From Rikenellaceae bacterium (GTDB lineage: Bacteria; Bacteroidota; Bacteroidia; Bacteroidales; UBA932), in the NCBI GenBank assembly GCA_900769145.1, contig CAAGFN010000133.1, positions 1 to 18,025 on the forward strand: DNA of 18,025 nucleotides, written 5' to 3'. Under the pieces are notes generated by a model. The model worked only from the letters and a program-made list of their open reading frames with translations, was not told the origin of the DNA and did not search any database. The position numbers and the translations under genes were made by a program. Positions 1 through 7,638 of the stretch are shown one piece after another (position 1 is the stretch's first letter; every line of letters begins with the position of its first letter).

Positions 1-299
1 CCCTGCTACAGATACTTCTGAGGCAGGTCCTTGTTCACTGAAAATGCGTTACAAAAATGATTGTCCGAATGATTGTCCGCTAACAGTACAACTGTCGCCA
101 AAAGGTTACATTTTCTCATTATTTAAGGTCCTTCTGCGATTCGCGCTTCAGCGCAAAAGGACGACATCTAGAAATGTCCGGGGAATGCCGTGATTTACGG
201 ACATTTTGTATTTTGACGGACAAAACGGCCGGGAAATGCGGGAAATCACGGCCATTCTGCTAAGAGTGCAAGGGATGTTCTGTACGAACTGCGGATGAG
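1..299. other. Left-edge non-coding or doubtful region with inverted repeats
   Basis: No gene is recognised here. One plus-strand frame stays open from the left edge to a TGA at 191-193, with an in-frame ATG at 44. The peptide (about 63 codons, Arg/Lys-rich at its end) matches nothing I know and could be the tail of a truncated gene or chance. The DNA is rich in small palindromes: a nested hairpin near 129-163 whose arms are GTCCTTCTGCG and CGCAAAAGGAC, AAATGTCCG at 172-180 pairing with CGGACATTT at 198-206, and CCGTGATTT at 188-196 pairing with AAATCACGG at 243-251. The word TGTCCG occurs five times on either strand between 62 and 222. This could be a leader or regulatory region of a gene beyond the left edge. 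Confidence 0.35.
56..79 (+). repeat. Tandem duplication of a 12-mer (two copies)
   Basis: AATGATTGTCCG occurs twice back to back at 56-67 and 68-79. If the plus-strand frame open to 193 is translated, the two copies encode Asn-Asp-Cys-Pro twice, so the duplication keeps frame. It contains two of the five TGTCCG words of the region. Confidence 0.8.
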
Positions 300-436
300 G
301 CTGACCCAAAAGCCCATTAATTGTCATCTCGACCGAGCAAAGCGAGTGGATAAATCTATATAACAGATTGATTATCAGTAGATATATCGACTATACGCAG
401 CGCACTTCGCTCGATATGACAGGCTTTTGGGTCAGC
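300..436. repeat. Palindromic MITE-like intergenic repeat
   Basis: The outer ends are a perfect 15-bp inverted repeat: GCTGACCCAAAAGCC at 300-314 and GGCTTTTGGGTCAGC at 422-436. Inside, the arms continue as an imperfect palindrome, with TGTCATCTCGACCGAGC near 322-338 facing CTTCGCTCGATATGACA near 405-421, and an AT-rich centre with ATAAATCTATA facing TAGATATATC. There is no reading frame. Elements with TGTCAT-TCGA-CGAAGCGAG-type arms are, to my knowledge, common dispersed intergenic repeats in Bacteroidota. I infer a non-autonomous element or folded repeat downstream of the galK terminator. Confidence 0.65.
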
Positions 437-461
437 CCCATCCTCCTGAACATATCAGTCT

Positions 462-498
462 AAAAAAAGAGAAACTGACCTTTTGGGTCAGTCTCTCT
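462..498 (-). terminator. Rho-independent terminator of galK
   Basis: On the minus strand, just after the galK stop, a 13-bp stem (468-480 with 486-498, one mismatch) closes a 5-nt loop and is followed by seven T (the A run at 462-468 on the plus strand). The upper stem and loop contain the word TTTTGGGTCAG, which is also the end of the neighbouring palindromic repeat. Confidence 0.85.
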
Positions 499-518
499 TG
501 TATGTAAGTCAATGCAGT

Positions 519-1679
519 TTAGAATTCAATCTTGCGTGCTCCGTCGCTGATGACAACATCGTAAATCTTAGGAGCGTGTCCGAATTTCTCGGTGAACTTC
601 TCGATGGCTGTGTTCACGAAATCATCGTAGAGATTTTCCTTCACGAGGTTGATAGTGCAGCCGCCGAAGCCGCCACCCATCACGCGTGAACCGGTCACGT
701 CGCATTTGCGGGCGAGCTTGTTCAGGAAGTCAAGTTCCTCGCAGCTTACCTCATAAAGGCGGCTGAGTCCGAAGTGAGTCTGGTACATCATCTCTCCAAC
801 AGTCTCATAATCAGATCTTTCGAGAGCATCGCAGACATCAAGCACCCTCTGTACCTCTCCGATTACATACTCTGCACGGAGGAAATCCTCCTCAGGAACG
901 AGTTCGCGCACCTCTTCGAGCCAAACCCTCTTGGCATCGCTGAGGAACTCCACATCAGGATGATTCTTCTTGATGGCAGCGCATACATTCTCGCAGGACT
1001 GACGTCTCTTGTTGTATGCTGAAGAAGCAAGTTCATGCTTTACACAGGAGTCAACGAGAACGAGCTTGTAGCCGGCAGCCTCCGGATCAAACGGGAAGTA
1101 CTTGTACTCCAGTGTCTTGCAGTTCAAGCGGATAAGGCTTCCCTTCTTTCCGAAAACGGATGCGAACTGGTCCATGATACCGCAGTTTACACCGCAATAG
1201 TTATGCTCTGTCGACTGTCCTATCTTGGCAAGTTCGAACTTGTCAGTCATATTGTTGAACAGATAGTTCAGAGCGTATGCAAATGTACTCTCAAGGGCGG
1301 CTGATGAAGAGAGGCCCGCTCCGAGAGGAACGTCTCCTGCAAATACTGTATCGAAACCCTCTACCTTTCCGCCGCGCTTGATAGTCTCGCGGCAAACACC
1401 GAAGATATAGCGGGCCCAGCTCTGCTGCGGCTTGTCTTCCTCATTGAGTCCGAATTCTACATACTCATCATAATCAAGGGAATATGCGTGTACCTTGTCA
1501 GTTCCGTTGAGTTTGATTTCAATGACAATGCCCTTGTTGATGGCACCCGGGAACACATAGCCTCCATTGTAGTCAGTGTGTTCACCGATAAGATTGATGC
1601 GGCCGGCAGATGCGAACATATCACCGTCGGTACCGTAAAGGAGTTTGAATTTCTCCTGAATTTTGGATTTCATTTCCAT
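519..1679 (-). CDS. galK: Galactokinase
   Basis: Phosphorylates alpha-D-galactose with ATP to galactose 1-phosphate, the entry step of the Leloir pathway, in the cytoplasm. The 386-residue protein has the usual length and all GHMP-kinase signatures: the galactokinase motif GRINLIGEHTDYN at 26-38, the ATP-binding loop PLGAGLSSSAALE at 118-130, GIMDQF with the likely catalytic Asp at 170, and the C-terminal glycine motif GGGFGG at 335-340. The start is ATG at 1679; a second ATG two codons later (1673) is equally possible. The gene has its own consensus promoter about 100 nt upstream and its own terminator, so it is probably monocistronic. No galM, galT or sugar transporter is adjacent within this window, although these often accompany galK. 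Identification is secure. Confidence 0.97.
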   Translation of the reverse strand: MEMKSKIQEKFKLLYGTDGDMFASAGRINLIGEHTDYNGGYVFPGAINKGIVIEIKLNGTDKVHAYSLDYDEYVEFGLNEEDKPQQSWARYIFGVCRETIKRGGKVEGFDTVFAGDVPLGAGLSSSAALESTFAYALNYLFNNMTDKFELAKIGQSTEHNYCGVNCGIMDQFASVFGKKGSLIRLNCKTLEYKYFPFDPEAAGYKLVLVDSCVKHELASSAYNKRRQSCENVCAAIKKNHPDVEFLSDAKRVWLEEVRELVPEEDFLRAEYVIGEVQRVLDVCDALERSDYETVGEMMYQTHFGLSRLYEVSCEELDFLNKLARKCDVTGSRVMGGGFGGCTINLVKENLYDDFVNTAIEKFTEKFGHAPKIYDVVISDGARKIEF

Positions 1680-1779
1680 AGTAGTATGTGGTTTAATTTA
1701 TTTTGGATTTCACTATCATCCTCATTGAGGAACTACGCAATTTTCCGGCACTGCTCCATCGACCTTGCCGCAATCTTGG

Positions 1780-1810
1780 CAAAGTTAAGAAAGTGTATTG
1801 AAAAATCAAA
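1780..1810 (-). promoter_or_regulatory. Bacteroidota-type promoter of galK
   Basis: Minus strand: TTTG (1807-1810), a 19-bp spacer, then TAACTTTG (1780-1787). This is an exact match to the sigma-ABfr -33/-7 consensus TTTG-N19-TAnnTTTG. It lies between the ndk stop and galK and predicts a 5' leader of about 95 nt. Confidence 0.8.
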
Positions 1811-1817
1811 TACCGGA

Positions 1818-2279
1818 CTATCTCTCGTCCGGGGCGTACTTGAATGGGTCGAGAGGCGACTGGTACTCGAAATAGTCCTCCGGTTTGAAGAACCTGTCGA
1901 GTTCTATTGCCGCATTCTCTATGGAATCAGAGGTATGGACAACATTCTCCTGGGCACTCAGTGAATAATCTCCTCTTATGGTTCCCGGAACGGCCTTGCT
2001 GGCCTTGGTAGCTCCAGCCATTGACCTTACGACCTGGACGGCATCATATCCTTCCCAGCAGCAGAGGATAACAGGAGCCGCCTTCATTCCGTCTCTCAAC
2101 CACGGAAAGAACGGTCTGTCAAGCAGATGAGCATAGTGGACAGCAAGAATTTCATCATCCAGCTGAGCCATTTTCATTGCAACAAGTTTAAGTCCCCTTT
2201 TTTCAAATCTGGAGATAATTTCACCGACTATCCCCCTCTGGAGGGCACCCGGTTTGATGATTACAAATGTTCTTTCCAT
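1818..2279 (-). CDS. ndk: Nucleoside diphosphate kinase
   Basis: Transfers the gamma phosphate of ATP to nucleoside diphosphates by a phospho-histidine intermediate, balancing the NTP and dNTP pools. The protein has 153 residues, close to the family's usual 140-155. It shows FVIIKPGALQRGIVGEII at the N-terminus, the nucleotide-binding segment PGTIRGDYS around 98-106, and the active-site segment ENVVHTSDS with the phosphorylated His at 115. The KPGALQRG form, in place of the common KPDxVxRG, resembles the Ndk variants I know from Bacteroidales. Translation starts at ATG 2279. A weak -7 candidate (TACCTTTA, 2362-2369) lies upstream, without a clear -33 element. The gene lies 117 nt downstream of the nuclease-fold gene and has no visible terminator before the galK promoter. 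Confidence 0.96.
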   Translation of the reverse strand: MERTFVIIKPGALQRGIVGEIISRFEKRGLKLVAMKMAQLDDEILAVHYAHLLDRPFFPWLRDGMKAAPVILCCWEGYDAVQVVRSMAGATKASKAVPGTIRGDYSLSAQENVVHTSDSIENAAIELDRFFKPEDYFEYQSPLDPFKYAPDER

Positions 2280-2396
2280 AATTTAGTATTATCGAATTAT
2301 GTTGTTCTCTTAAGATGAGCAATGCGAAACTTGAATTGTTCTATAGTTTTCCGCATCGGTGTAAAGGTAAGCAATTAAATTTGATTTTCCTCGCAT

Positions 2397-3404
2397 TCAC
2401 TCCATAATGAATACTATAGGCCAATGGTCGCTCACTCCCCCTAGATAACGCGGTCCTGAATAGGTCCTGAGCGGCTTGTAGCCCGGATATACATTGTCCC
2501 AGACCCTCAAGAAAGGTATTTCCTCAATTTTCATTTCGCCTGATACGCCAGGGGAAGTCCAGAACATATCTATCATGTCCCATTTTCCATTGAATCTTAT
2601 CGTTCCTTTTCCCTCTTTCTCAAATGGTTCGGCAAGGCAGGTCAATGATGTCCGCAGCGTATCGAAAGATGGAGATGATGGAACATCATTGAAATCTCCC
2701 ATTGCCACCACCACGGCCACCTTTCTTGAAATGACAGAGTCGCAGAGGGATTTCAATGCGATAGAGGCCGATTCCCTTCTGGAGCCGGTCTCCCCTCCTC
2801 CATATTTGGACGGAAAATGATTGACTGCGAACACTTTACGCTTGCCGTCCCGCAAATCTTCAAAGTCTGCGAACAGAATATCCCTGGTAAACATTGAGTC
2901 AAGTCTCCTTATGCCGTGATTCATCAGGCGGAGACTGTCCCGGCGGTAAATCAATGCGACATCTATCCCCCTGTGGTCCAATGATTCACGATGAATTGCA
3001 GAGTAGCCGTATTTTCTCAATAAAGTATTGAATATCAGCCTTGTAACTACTGATTTATTCTCCACTTCCGCAAATCCTGCCACATCCGGCATCCTTCCAT
3101 GCTTGTCCTTCATCCAGAAAAATGTCTTGGCCACGAGATTAGCCTTCCTGTAGAATTTGGTCGCAGTCCAATGCCTGAGTCCTCCTGACGAGAATTCCTT
3201 GTCAGACTCCCCCGCCCCGCCATCTTCCCAGTCGAAGAAATTTTCCAGATTCCAGAATACCACCAGGGTAGCCGGACCGGATTCCGACTCACCGGTCTGT
3301 TCTCTTTCTTCTACAATTGAATCACTCCCCGCAAATTCACTCCCGCAAAGAGCCATGCACATCATCATTGACAAAATTACATTCAGCATTTTTTTACGCA
3401 ACAT
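2397..3404 (-). CDS. Exported endonuclease/exonuclease/phosphatase family protein
   Basis: A member of the Mg-dependent EEP fold (the DNase I / exonuclease III / sphingomyelinase superfamily). Counting from ATG 3404 (335 residues), it has an N-terminal hydrophobic segment at about 6-22, then the family motifs: FWNLENFFD (Asn52, Glu54), AEVEN, NHFPSKYGG, GDFND at 236-240 and the terminal SDHWPIVF with the catalytic Asp-His pair at 326-327. The hydrophobic start with Cys16 and Cys20 suggests export, either by signal peptidase I or as an atypical lipoprotein. Its substrate, whether nucleic acid, phosphoester lipid or other, cannot be read from the sequence. The frame continues upstream to a TTG at 3437, but that codon sits inside the likely -7 box, so ATG 3404 is preferred. 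The gene is divergent from ychF. Confidence 0.88.
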   Translation of the reverse strand: MLRKKMLNVILSMMMCMALCGSEFAGSDSIVEEREQTGESESGPATLVVFWNLENFFDWEDGGAGESDKEFSSGGLRHWTATKFYRKANLVAKTFFWMKDKHGRMPDVAGFAEVENKSVVTRLIFNTLLRKYGYSAIHRESLDHRGIDVALIYRRDSLRLMNHGIRRLDSMFTRDILFADFEDLRDGKRKVFAVNHFPSKYGGGETGSRRESASIALKSLCDSVISRKVAVVVAMGDFNDVPSSPSFDTLRTSLTCLAEPFEKEGKGTIRFNGKWDMIDMFWTSPGVSGEMKIEEIPFLRVWDNVYPGYKPLRTYSGPRYLGGVSDHWPIVFIME

Positions 3405-3434
3405 AGCATTTCCCCGACTTTTTCCGGATGGTGG

Positions 3435-3442
3435 CAAATTTA
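3435..3442 (-). promoter_or_regulatory. -7 box of the EEP nuclease-family gene
   Basis: TAAATTTG on the minus strand matches TAnnTTTG exactly, 31 nt before ATG 3404. No good TTTG stands at -33. The box includes the TTG at 3435-3437 that could be mistaken for a start codon. Confidence 0.5.
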
Positions 3443-3491
3443 AAATTCATATAAATGTGGCATAAATAAGATATTTGTGGCGATTAATTAG

Positions 3492-3499
3492 TAACTTTG
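3492..3499 (+). promoter_or_regulatory. -7 box of ychF
   Basis: TAACTTTG is an exact match to TAnnTTTG and is the same octamer as in the galK promoter. It lies 33 nt before the ychF ATG. A TTTG at 3474-3477 is closer than the usual 19-bp spacing (14 bp), so only the -7 element is well supported. Confidence 0.6.
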
Positions 3500-3532
3500 C
3501 ACTCCTTTGTATGAATAAAAAAATTGTAAGAT

Positions 3533-4633
3533 ATGTCACTTAAATGCGGTATAGTCGGACTACCTAACGTAGGAAAATCCACATTGTTCAACTGTGTAAG
3601 TTCAGGCAGGGCCCAGAGCGCCAATTTTCCATTCTGCACCATCGAGCCTAATCTCGGTTCCACCAATGTTCCTGACAAGAGACTTGAGGCATTGGCTGAC
3701 CTCTGCAAGCCTCAGCGCGTAATCCCGGCCACCGTAGACATAGTGGACATAGCCGGTCTCGTAAAGGGTGCCAGCAAGGGTGAAGGTCTTGGTAATCAAT
3801 TCCTTGCAAACATCAGGGAGACAGATGCCATCCTTCATGTCTTGAGATGTTTCGACGACGGAAACATAGTCCACGTGGACGGTTCCGTAGATCCGGTGAG
3901 GGATAAGGAAGTGGTGGATGCGGAACTCCAGATAAAGGACCTGGAAACTGTGGAAAACCGCCTTGCAAAGGCATCCAAGCAGGCAAAGACCGGAGGTGAC
4001 AAGGATGCGAAGAAACTGGTTGACCTTCTCGAGAGATACCGTGAGGCCCTCCTGGCAGGCAAATCATGCCGCACAGTGGAACTCTCCGCAGAAGAAGAAT
4101 CCATGGCAAAGCCCCTCTCCCTCCTGACTAACAAGCCGGTAATGTATATCTGCAACGTGGATGACAAGTCGGCCGTGAACGGCAATGCCTACGTGGATGC
4201 TGTAATGGAGGCCGTGAAGGAAGAAAATGCCGAAATTCTCATAATATCAGCCCGTACAGAGGCCGAAATCGCAGAGATGGACAGTTATGAGGACAGGCAG
4301 ATATTCCTGGACGAGATGGGTCTGACAGAGTCAGGTTCAGCCCGCCTGATACAGGGAGCCTACAGGCTGCTGGGTCTCCAGACATTCTTCACGGCCGGAG
4401 CTGACGAATGCCGTGCCTGGACCATCCACAAGGGAGACAAGGCCCCGAAAGCCGCCGGAGTAATCCATTCCGACTTCGAAAAAGGCTTTATACGGGCCGA
4501 AGTTATCAAATACGAGGACTTTATCCACTATAAGTCAGAATCGGCTGTACGGGCCGCAGGAAAGCTCAATACGGAGGGTAAAGAATACGTTGTCGAAGAC
4601 GGCGACGTCATGCATTTCCTGTTCAATGTATAG
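3533..4633 (+). CDS. ychF: Redox-regulated Obg-family ATPase YchF
   Basis: A conserved Obg-like P-loop NTPase that prefers ATP to GTP and associates with ribosomes; in E. coli it has been tied to oxidative-stress responses. The 366 residues match the family's usual length of about 363-367. The sequence shows the P-loop GLPNVGKST at 9-17, the switch II region DIAGLVKGASKGEGLGNQFL starting at 72, a NVDD segment where canonical GTPases carry NKxD (the altered base-recognition motif linked to ATP preference), a coiled-coil insertion rich in Lys, Glu and Ala at about 125-180, and a C-terminal TGS domain from about 282 ending VVEDGDVMHFLFNV. It starts at ATG 3533 and has its own promoter. It is the only plus-strand gene in the left 14 kb and stands alone, convergent with ppiD. 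Confidence 0.96.
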   Translation: MSLKCGIVGLPNVGKSTLFNCVSSGRAQSANFPFCTIEPNLGSTNVPDKRLEALADLCKPQRVIPATVDIVDIAGLVKGASKGEGLGNQFLANIRETDAILHVLRCFDDGNIVHVDGSVDPVRDKEVVDAELQIKDLETVENRLAKASKQAKTGGDKDAKKLVDLLERYREALLAGKSCRTVELSAEEESMAKPLSLLTNKPVMYICNVDDKSAVNGNAYVDAVMEAVKEENAEILIISARTEAEIAEMDSYEDRQIFLDEMGLTESGSARLIQGAYRLLGLQTFFTAGADECRAWTIHKGDKAPKAAGVIHSDFEKGFIRAEVIKYEDFIHYKSESAVRAAGKLNTEGKEYVVEDGDVMHFLFNV

Positions 4634-4668
4634 ATAAAAATAAACTCTTCAACACAGCATATCCCGTT

Positions 4669-4763
4669 TTGAAGGACTTGCCGCCCTCGGCACTAGAGGG
4701 ACCCAAATGCAGTTTGGGAGGGATAGCACCGAAGGTGCGTACCGGTCCGGAGTCACCCTTCAA
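4669..4763. other. Multi-hairpin structured intergenic element
   Basis: A perfect closing stem, TTGAAGG (4669-4675) with CCTTCAA (4757-4763), encloses three perfect small hairpins: CCCTC/GAGGG (4684-4688 with 4696-4700), CCCAAA/TTTGGG (4702-4707 with 4713-4718) and GCACC/GGTGC with a GAA loop (4726-4730 with 4734-4738). ACCGGT (4741-4746) is self-complementary. It has no reading frame and is more GC-rich than its flanks. It may be a dispersed palindromic repeat, a structured RNA in the ychF 3' region, or part of a transcription-ending structure. The strand is undecided because every stem exists on both strands. Confidence 0.5.
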
Positions 4764-4781
4764 TATTGTAATACAAACAAT

Positions 4782-4810
4782 AAAAAAACGGATGACCGAA
4801 AGGCCATCCG
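4782..4810 (-). terminator. Rho-independent terminator of the mfd-ppiD gene series
   Basis: On the minus strand, 24 nt past the ppiD stop, a 9-bp stem with one mismatch (4789-4797 with 4802-4810, loop GAAA on the plus strand) is followed by seven T (A run at 4782-4788 on the plus strand). It is a well-formed intrinsic terminator and would end the long minus-strand transcript. Confidence 0.85.
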
Positions 4811-4834
4811 CAATATAAGATATGTAGTTATCTA

Positions 4835-6922
4835 CTAATAGAAACGTGCCCTGTTATCCTTGACATCAGCATCATTCATCATCACCGGAAGAATCATCTG
4901 GGACATGTAGGCATTAGCCTGTGAAGCCCTGTTCTTGGCATCATCCTCGGTGAAGAAAGCGCCAGTGTCACTGCCGGTAACCTTGTAAACATATACTCCG
5001 ATGGAGCCTGCTATAGGACCGCAAACCACATTCTCAGGAGACGCAACAGCTGCACCGATGAACTTAGGGTCAAGACCCTGTGAATTCATGGAAGAGAAAG
5101 CGACACCCGACTGAGTACTTACAGTAGTACCAAGTTTCTCTGCAATAGCCTGAAGATCAGTAAGACCCTCAATCTTGGCAGCAACATCGGCAGCCTTCTT
5201 CTCAGCAAGCTTCTCATAGTAGAGATTCTCCCTGATCATAGGAGCAACCTCGCTGAGTTTAGCATAACCCTCCTTGTGAACAGCCTTTACAGTAGCCACG
5301 AAATAATAGTTATTGTCCACGGTAATGATACCGGATACCTTGCCCGGCTTGTTCTCAAATGCCCAGCGGCTAACCTCCTTGGCATTGTCGATGGAACCGA
5401 ACCTGTCGGTACCCTCAGCAAGACCATTTACAGGGTGAGAATAAAGACCGAGAGTATCAACGGCATTCTTGTAAGCCTCATAACCTGAAGATGCTACAGT
5501 AGCAAACTGATTAGCCTTTGCATACATTATAGCGTAAGTCTCCTTGCTAGGAACAGACTCCTTCACGAGAACAGCAACCTGCTTCTTGAGAGAAGGCTTG
5601 GTAGCCTTGGAAACAAGAACTACGTGTGTACCATACTGAGTCTTGAGAACGAAAGGCTCACCAATCTTGGAAGTCATAACAGACTCGAAACCAGGAATCA
5701 TATAAGTCTGGGTCATCCAGCCGATGTTTCCGATTTCGCCGTCAGCTGCAGAATTCTTGTCCTCGGAATAAAGAGCGGCAAGATTCGAGAAACTCTCCTT
5801 TGCAGCAACCTTGGCAAGACTGTCAGCTTTGGAAACTGACTCACCGGTAAGAAGGATATGCTTAACATACACAGAATCAGGCATATTCTTCGTATCCATA
5901 ATCCTGGCAACATAGAAATTGTCACCATTCCTGATGATGTCCGAAACTTCACCACCGTTGCTCCATACGAAATCGTCAACATCCGTAGAAACAGTCTTGA
6001 GTTCACCCTGCTTGTAGTAGCGGCTGTCAAAAGTCCTGTCAGAGTTCCTTGAGAAGAAAGCCTTCACATTGTCAGTAGTGGAGAACTCGTCATAGATGTC
6101 GGCAACCTTCTGCTTCGTAGCATTGATATCCTTCTCAGAAGGCTTCACCTCGAACACGACATACTCTACATCACGGCTTGCATTCTGCTTGTAAAGCTTC
6201 TTGTGAGACTTGTAGAATGACTTAACCTCGCTGTCAGAAACAACCACTGAAGAATCCCTCTGGTATCCGTGAGGAACCATAACGAACTCTACATCAACAG
6301 TATTGTTATTCTCGGCAATAGTCTTGTCAAGCATCAGAGGAGACACTACATTGCTCTGGGTGAAGAGAGAGTTGTACTTCATGAAGAGTTCCTGGTTGTA
6401 AATGGAACTCTGGAGATAATTCCAGTAAAGCCTGAGATTACCGCTCTGGTCCGAATCAATGTTCTTTACGAACTGTACAAGATTGGACTTGGAGAAGTTT
6501 CCGTTCTCATCCATGAATGCAGGATTCTGGGCTACAAGAGGAGAAACCATGTCTCCCTGGGTAAGATCTACCATCTCTGCCTCACCTACCTCAAGCCCTG
6601 CGGCACGTGCCTTTTCAACGAAGAGATACTTGTAAATAAGATCCTGCCAAGCGGCATTTCTGATCTGGGCCTGCTGCTCGGTACTCTGGACAGAAGAACC
6701 GGTCATAAGCTCATTGATAGTAGTGAATTTCTGGACATCCTCTTGGAAGTTGTTGTAAGATACGGACTTGCCGTTAATCTCACCAACATCGTATTTGGAT
6801 GACATTCCCTGGAAAGCAGAAATAACCTCGTTAGGATCGATAATGAATGAAAGCAGGCCCAAGGCGATGATGATAGACACCGCCATGCCGAACTTTACGC
6901 GCAACTTTTCAAGAACCGCCAT
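4835..6922 (-). CDS. Periplasmic SurA/PpiD-type peptidyl-prolyl isomerase
   Basis: A membrane-anchored folding factor for exported and outer-membrane proteins, with prolyl cis-trans isomerase activity in its parvulin domain. The 695-residue protein has a short cytoplasmic start, a transmembrane anchor at about 11-29, a SurA N-terminal-like chaperone region at about 35-200, and one clear PpiC/rotamase domain at about 351-440 (VKHILL, then GEIGNIGWM and GTHVVLV). A second diverged SurA/parvulin-like region may follow. The anchor plus a single clear PpiC domain is the PpiD layout; Bacteroidota annotations often say SurA N-terminal domain protein. Start ATG 6922, 75 nt after lptC. This gap contains TATCTTCG (6971-6978), a one-mismatch -7 box, so a private promoter is possible. 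Last gene of the series, followed by a strong terminator. Confidence 0.9.
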   Translation of the reverse strand: MAVLEKLRVKFGMAVSIIIALGLLSFIIDPNEVISAFQGMSSKYDVGEINGKSVSYNNFQEDVQKFTTINELMTGSSVQSTEQQAQIRNAAWQDLIYKYLFVEKARAAGLEVGEAEMVDLTQGDMVSPLVAQNPAFMDENGNFSKSNLVQFVKNIDSDQSGNLRLYWNYLQSSIYNQELFMKYNSLFTQSNVVSPLMLDKTIAENNNTVDVEFVMVPHGYQRDSSVVVSDSEVKSFYKSHKKLYKQNASRDVEYVVFEVKPSEKDINATKQKVADIYDEFSTTDNVKAFFSRNSDRTFDSRYYKQGELKTVSTDVDDFVWSNGGEVSDIIRNGDNFYVARIMDTKNMPDSVYVKHILLTGESVSKADSLAKVAAKESFSNLAALYSEDKNSAADGEIGNIGWMTQTYMIPGFESVMTSKIGEPFVLKTQYGTHVVLVSKATKPSLKKQVAVLVKESVPSKETYAIMYAKANQFATVASSGYEAYKNAVDTLGLYSHPVNGLAEGTDRFGSIDNAKEVSRWAFENKPGKVSGIITVDNNYYFVATVKAVHKEGYAKLSEVAPMIRENLYYEKLAEKKAADVAAKIEGLTDLQAIAEKLGTTVSTQSGVAFSSMNSQGLDPKFIGAAVASPENVVCGPIAGSIGVYVYKVTGSDTGAFFTEDDAKNRASQANAYMSQMILPVMMNDADVKDNRARFY

Positions 6923-6997
6923 TTTATTATTGGTTTTTTAATTATTATTGTCAAAAATCATTTAAGGTCACGAAGATAGTAATTTTCCCGGAATTTC

Positions 6998-7609
6998 TTA
7001 ATATTTTTCTAACAACGGGCCGATAAAATTAGCAGAATCAATGATTACCATCGTACTGTCCTTTACCACAACTCCGAAATTATTGAAAGGATTGAGGACA
7101 ATGGCATTCCTGGCCCTCTCGTCAGACCTCATTCCATAACCCTGAATAAGACCATCCGGAGAATACATCCTGACATAACAGTCCGTATAAATTTCCTTCT
7201 TTCCCTGGTCCCAGTATATGGTGTCACTCTCCATAGTCTGATTATTCACAAGGTTTCTGACCACGACATTGCCGTAGGCCTTCCAAATCTCCTCCTTGTT
7301 GTTCTTGTAAGTGACATGACTCGCCTCGTCGGACACAATCGTAGACTCCAATACCTCGTCATCAGTGTATGCATATACATTCATTCCTGAAGGGAAAAGG
7401 TCGCAGGTAATGGAATCATTCTCAAAATGCTGCATCTCGGCGGTCACAACCCTCATCTCAATCTTGCCGTTCTTGGTCTGTATCAAATACATACTGTCAA
7501 CGGTCTGGAGAGGAGTTGTGGACAAGTCCAGTTTCTCGGCCTTGGAAAGTTTGTCTGAACACGAATAAAGGACAAAAGCAACCGCCGACGCGGTTGCAAT
7601 TATCCTCAT
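6998..7609 (-). CDS. lptC: LPS export protein LptC-like lipoprotein
   Basis: LptC is the periplasmic link of the Lpt bridge that moves lipopolysaccharide from the LptB2FG transporter to LptA. From ATG 7609 the protein has 203 residues. A short signal peptide ends in the lipobox LYSC with Cys17, so this version would be a lipoprotein rather than a membrane-anchored protein as in E. coli. The body has the repetitive beta-strand pattern of the OstA/LptC fold (AEMQHFENDS, YGNVVVRN, YWDQGKKEIYTDCYVRM). The frame extends 25 codons upstream, but that would overlap the TPR gene and bury the signal peptide; with ATG 7609 the gap is 29 nt. Its place before a periplasmic isomerase and after envelope proteins fits LPS export. 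The symbol is by family resemblance. Confidence 0.82.
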   Translation of the reverse strand: MRIIATASAVAFVLYSCSDKLSKAEKLDLSTTPLQTVDSMYLIQTKNGKIEMRVVTAEMQHFENDSITCDLFPSGMNVYAYTDDEVLESTIVSDEASHVTYKNNKEEIWKAYGNVVVRNLVNNQTMESDTIYWDQGKKEIYTDCYVRMYSPDGLIQGYGMRSDERARNAIVLNPFNNFGVVVKDSTMVIIDSANFIGPLLEKY

Positions 7610-7638
7610 TATATGTTTTACTGTATTCAACCAGAAAA

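Noticed and set aside
1488..1964. A long plus-strand open frame opposite galK and ndk
   Set aside because: It lies antisense to the ends of two well-identified genes and to the galK promoter, has no recognisable domain, and is explained by the codon pattern of the opposite strand.
4669..4763. Possible tRNA, because of the cloverleaf-like outline
   Set aside because: There is no T-loop GTTCRA box, no anticodon arm of proper size and no acceptor end; the hairpins are adjacent rather than in tRNA spacing.
6269..6802. A 177-codon plus-strand frame opposite the prolyl isomerase gene
   Set aside because: It is fully antisense to a recognised SurA/PpiD-type gene, has no promoter box or domain, and is a mirror of the coding strand.
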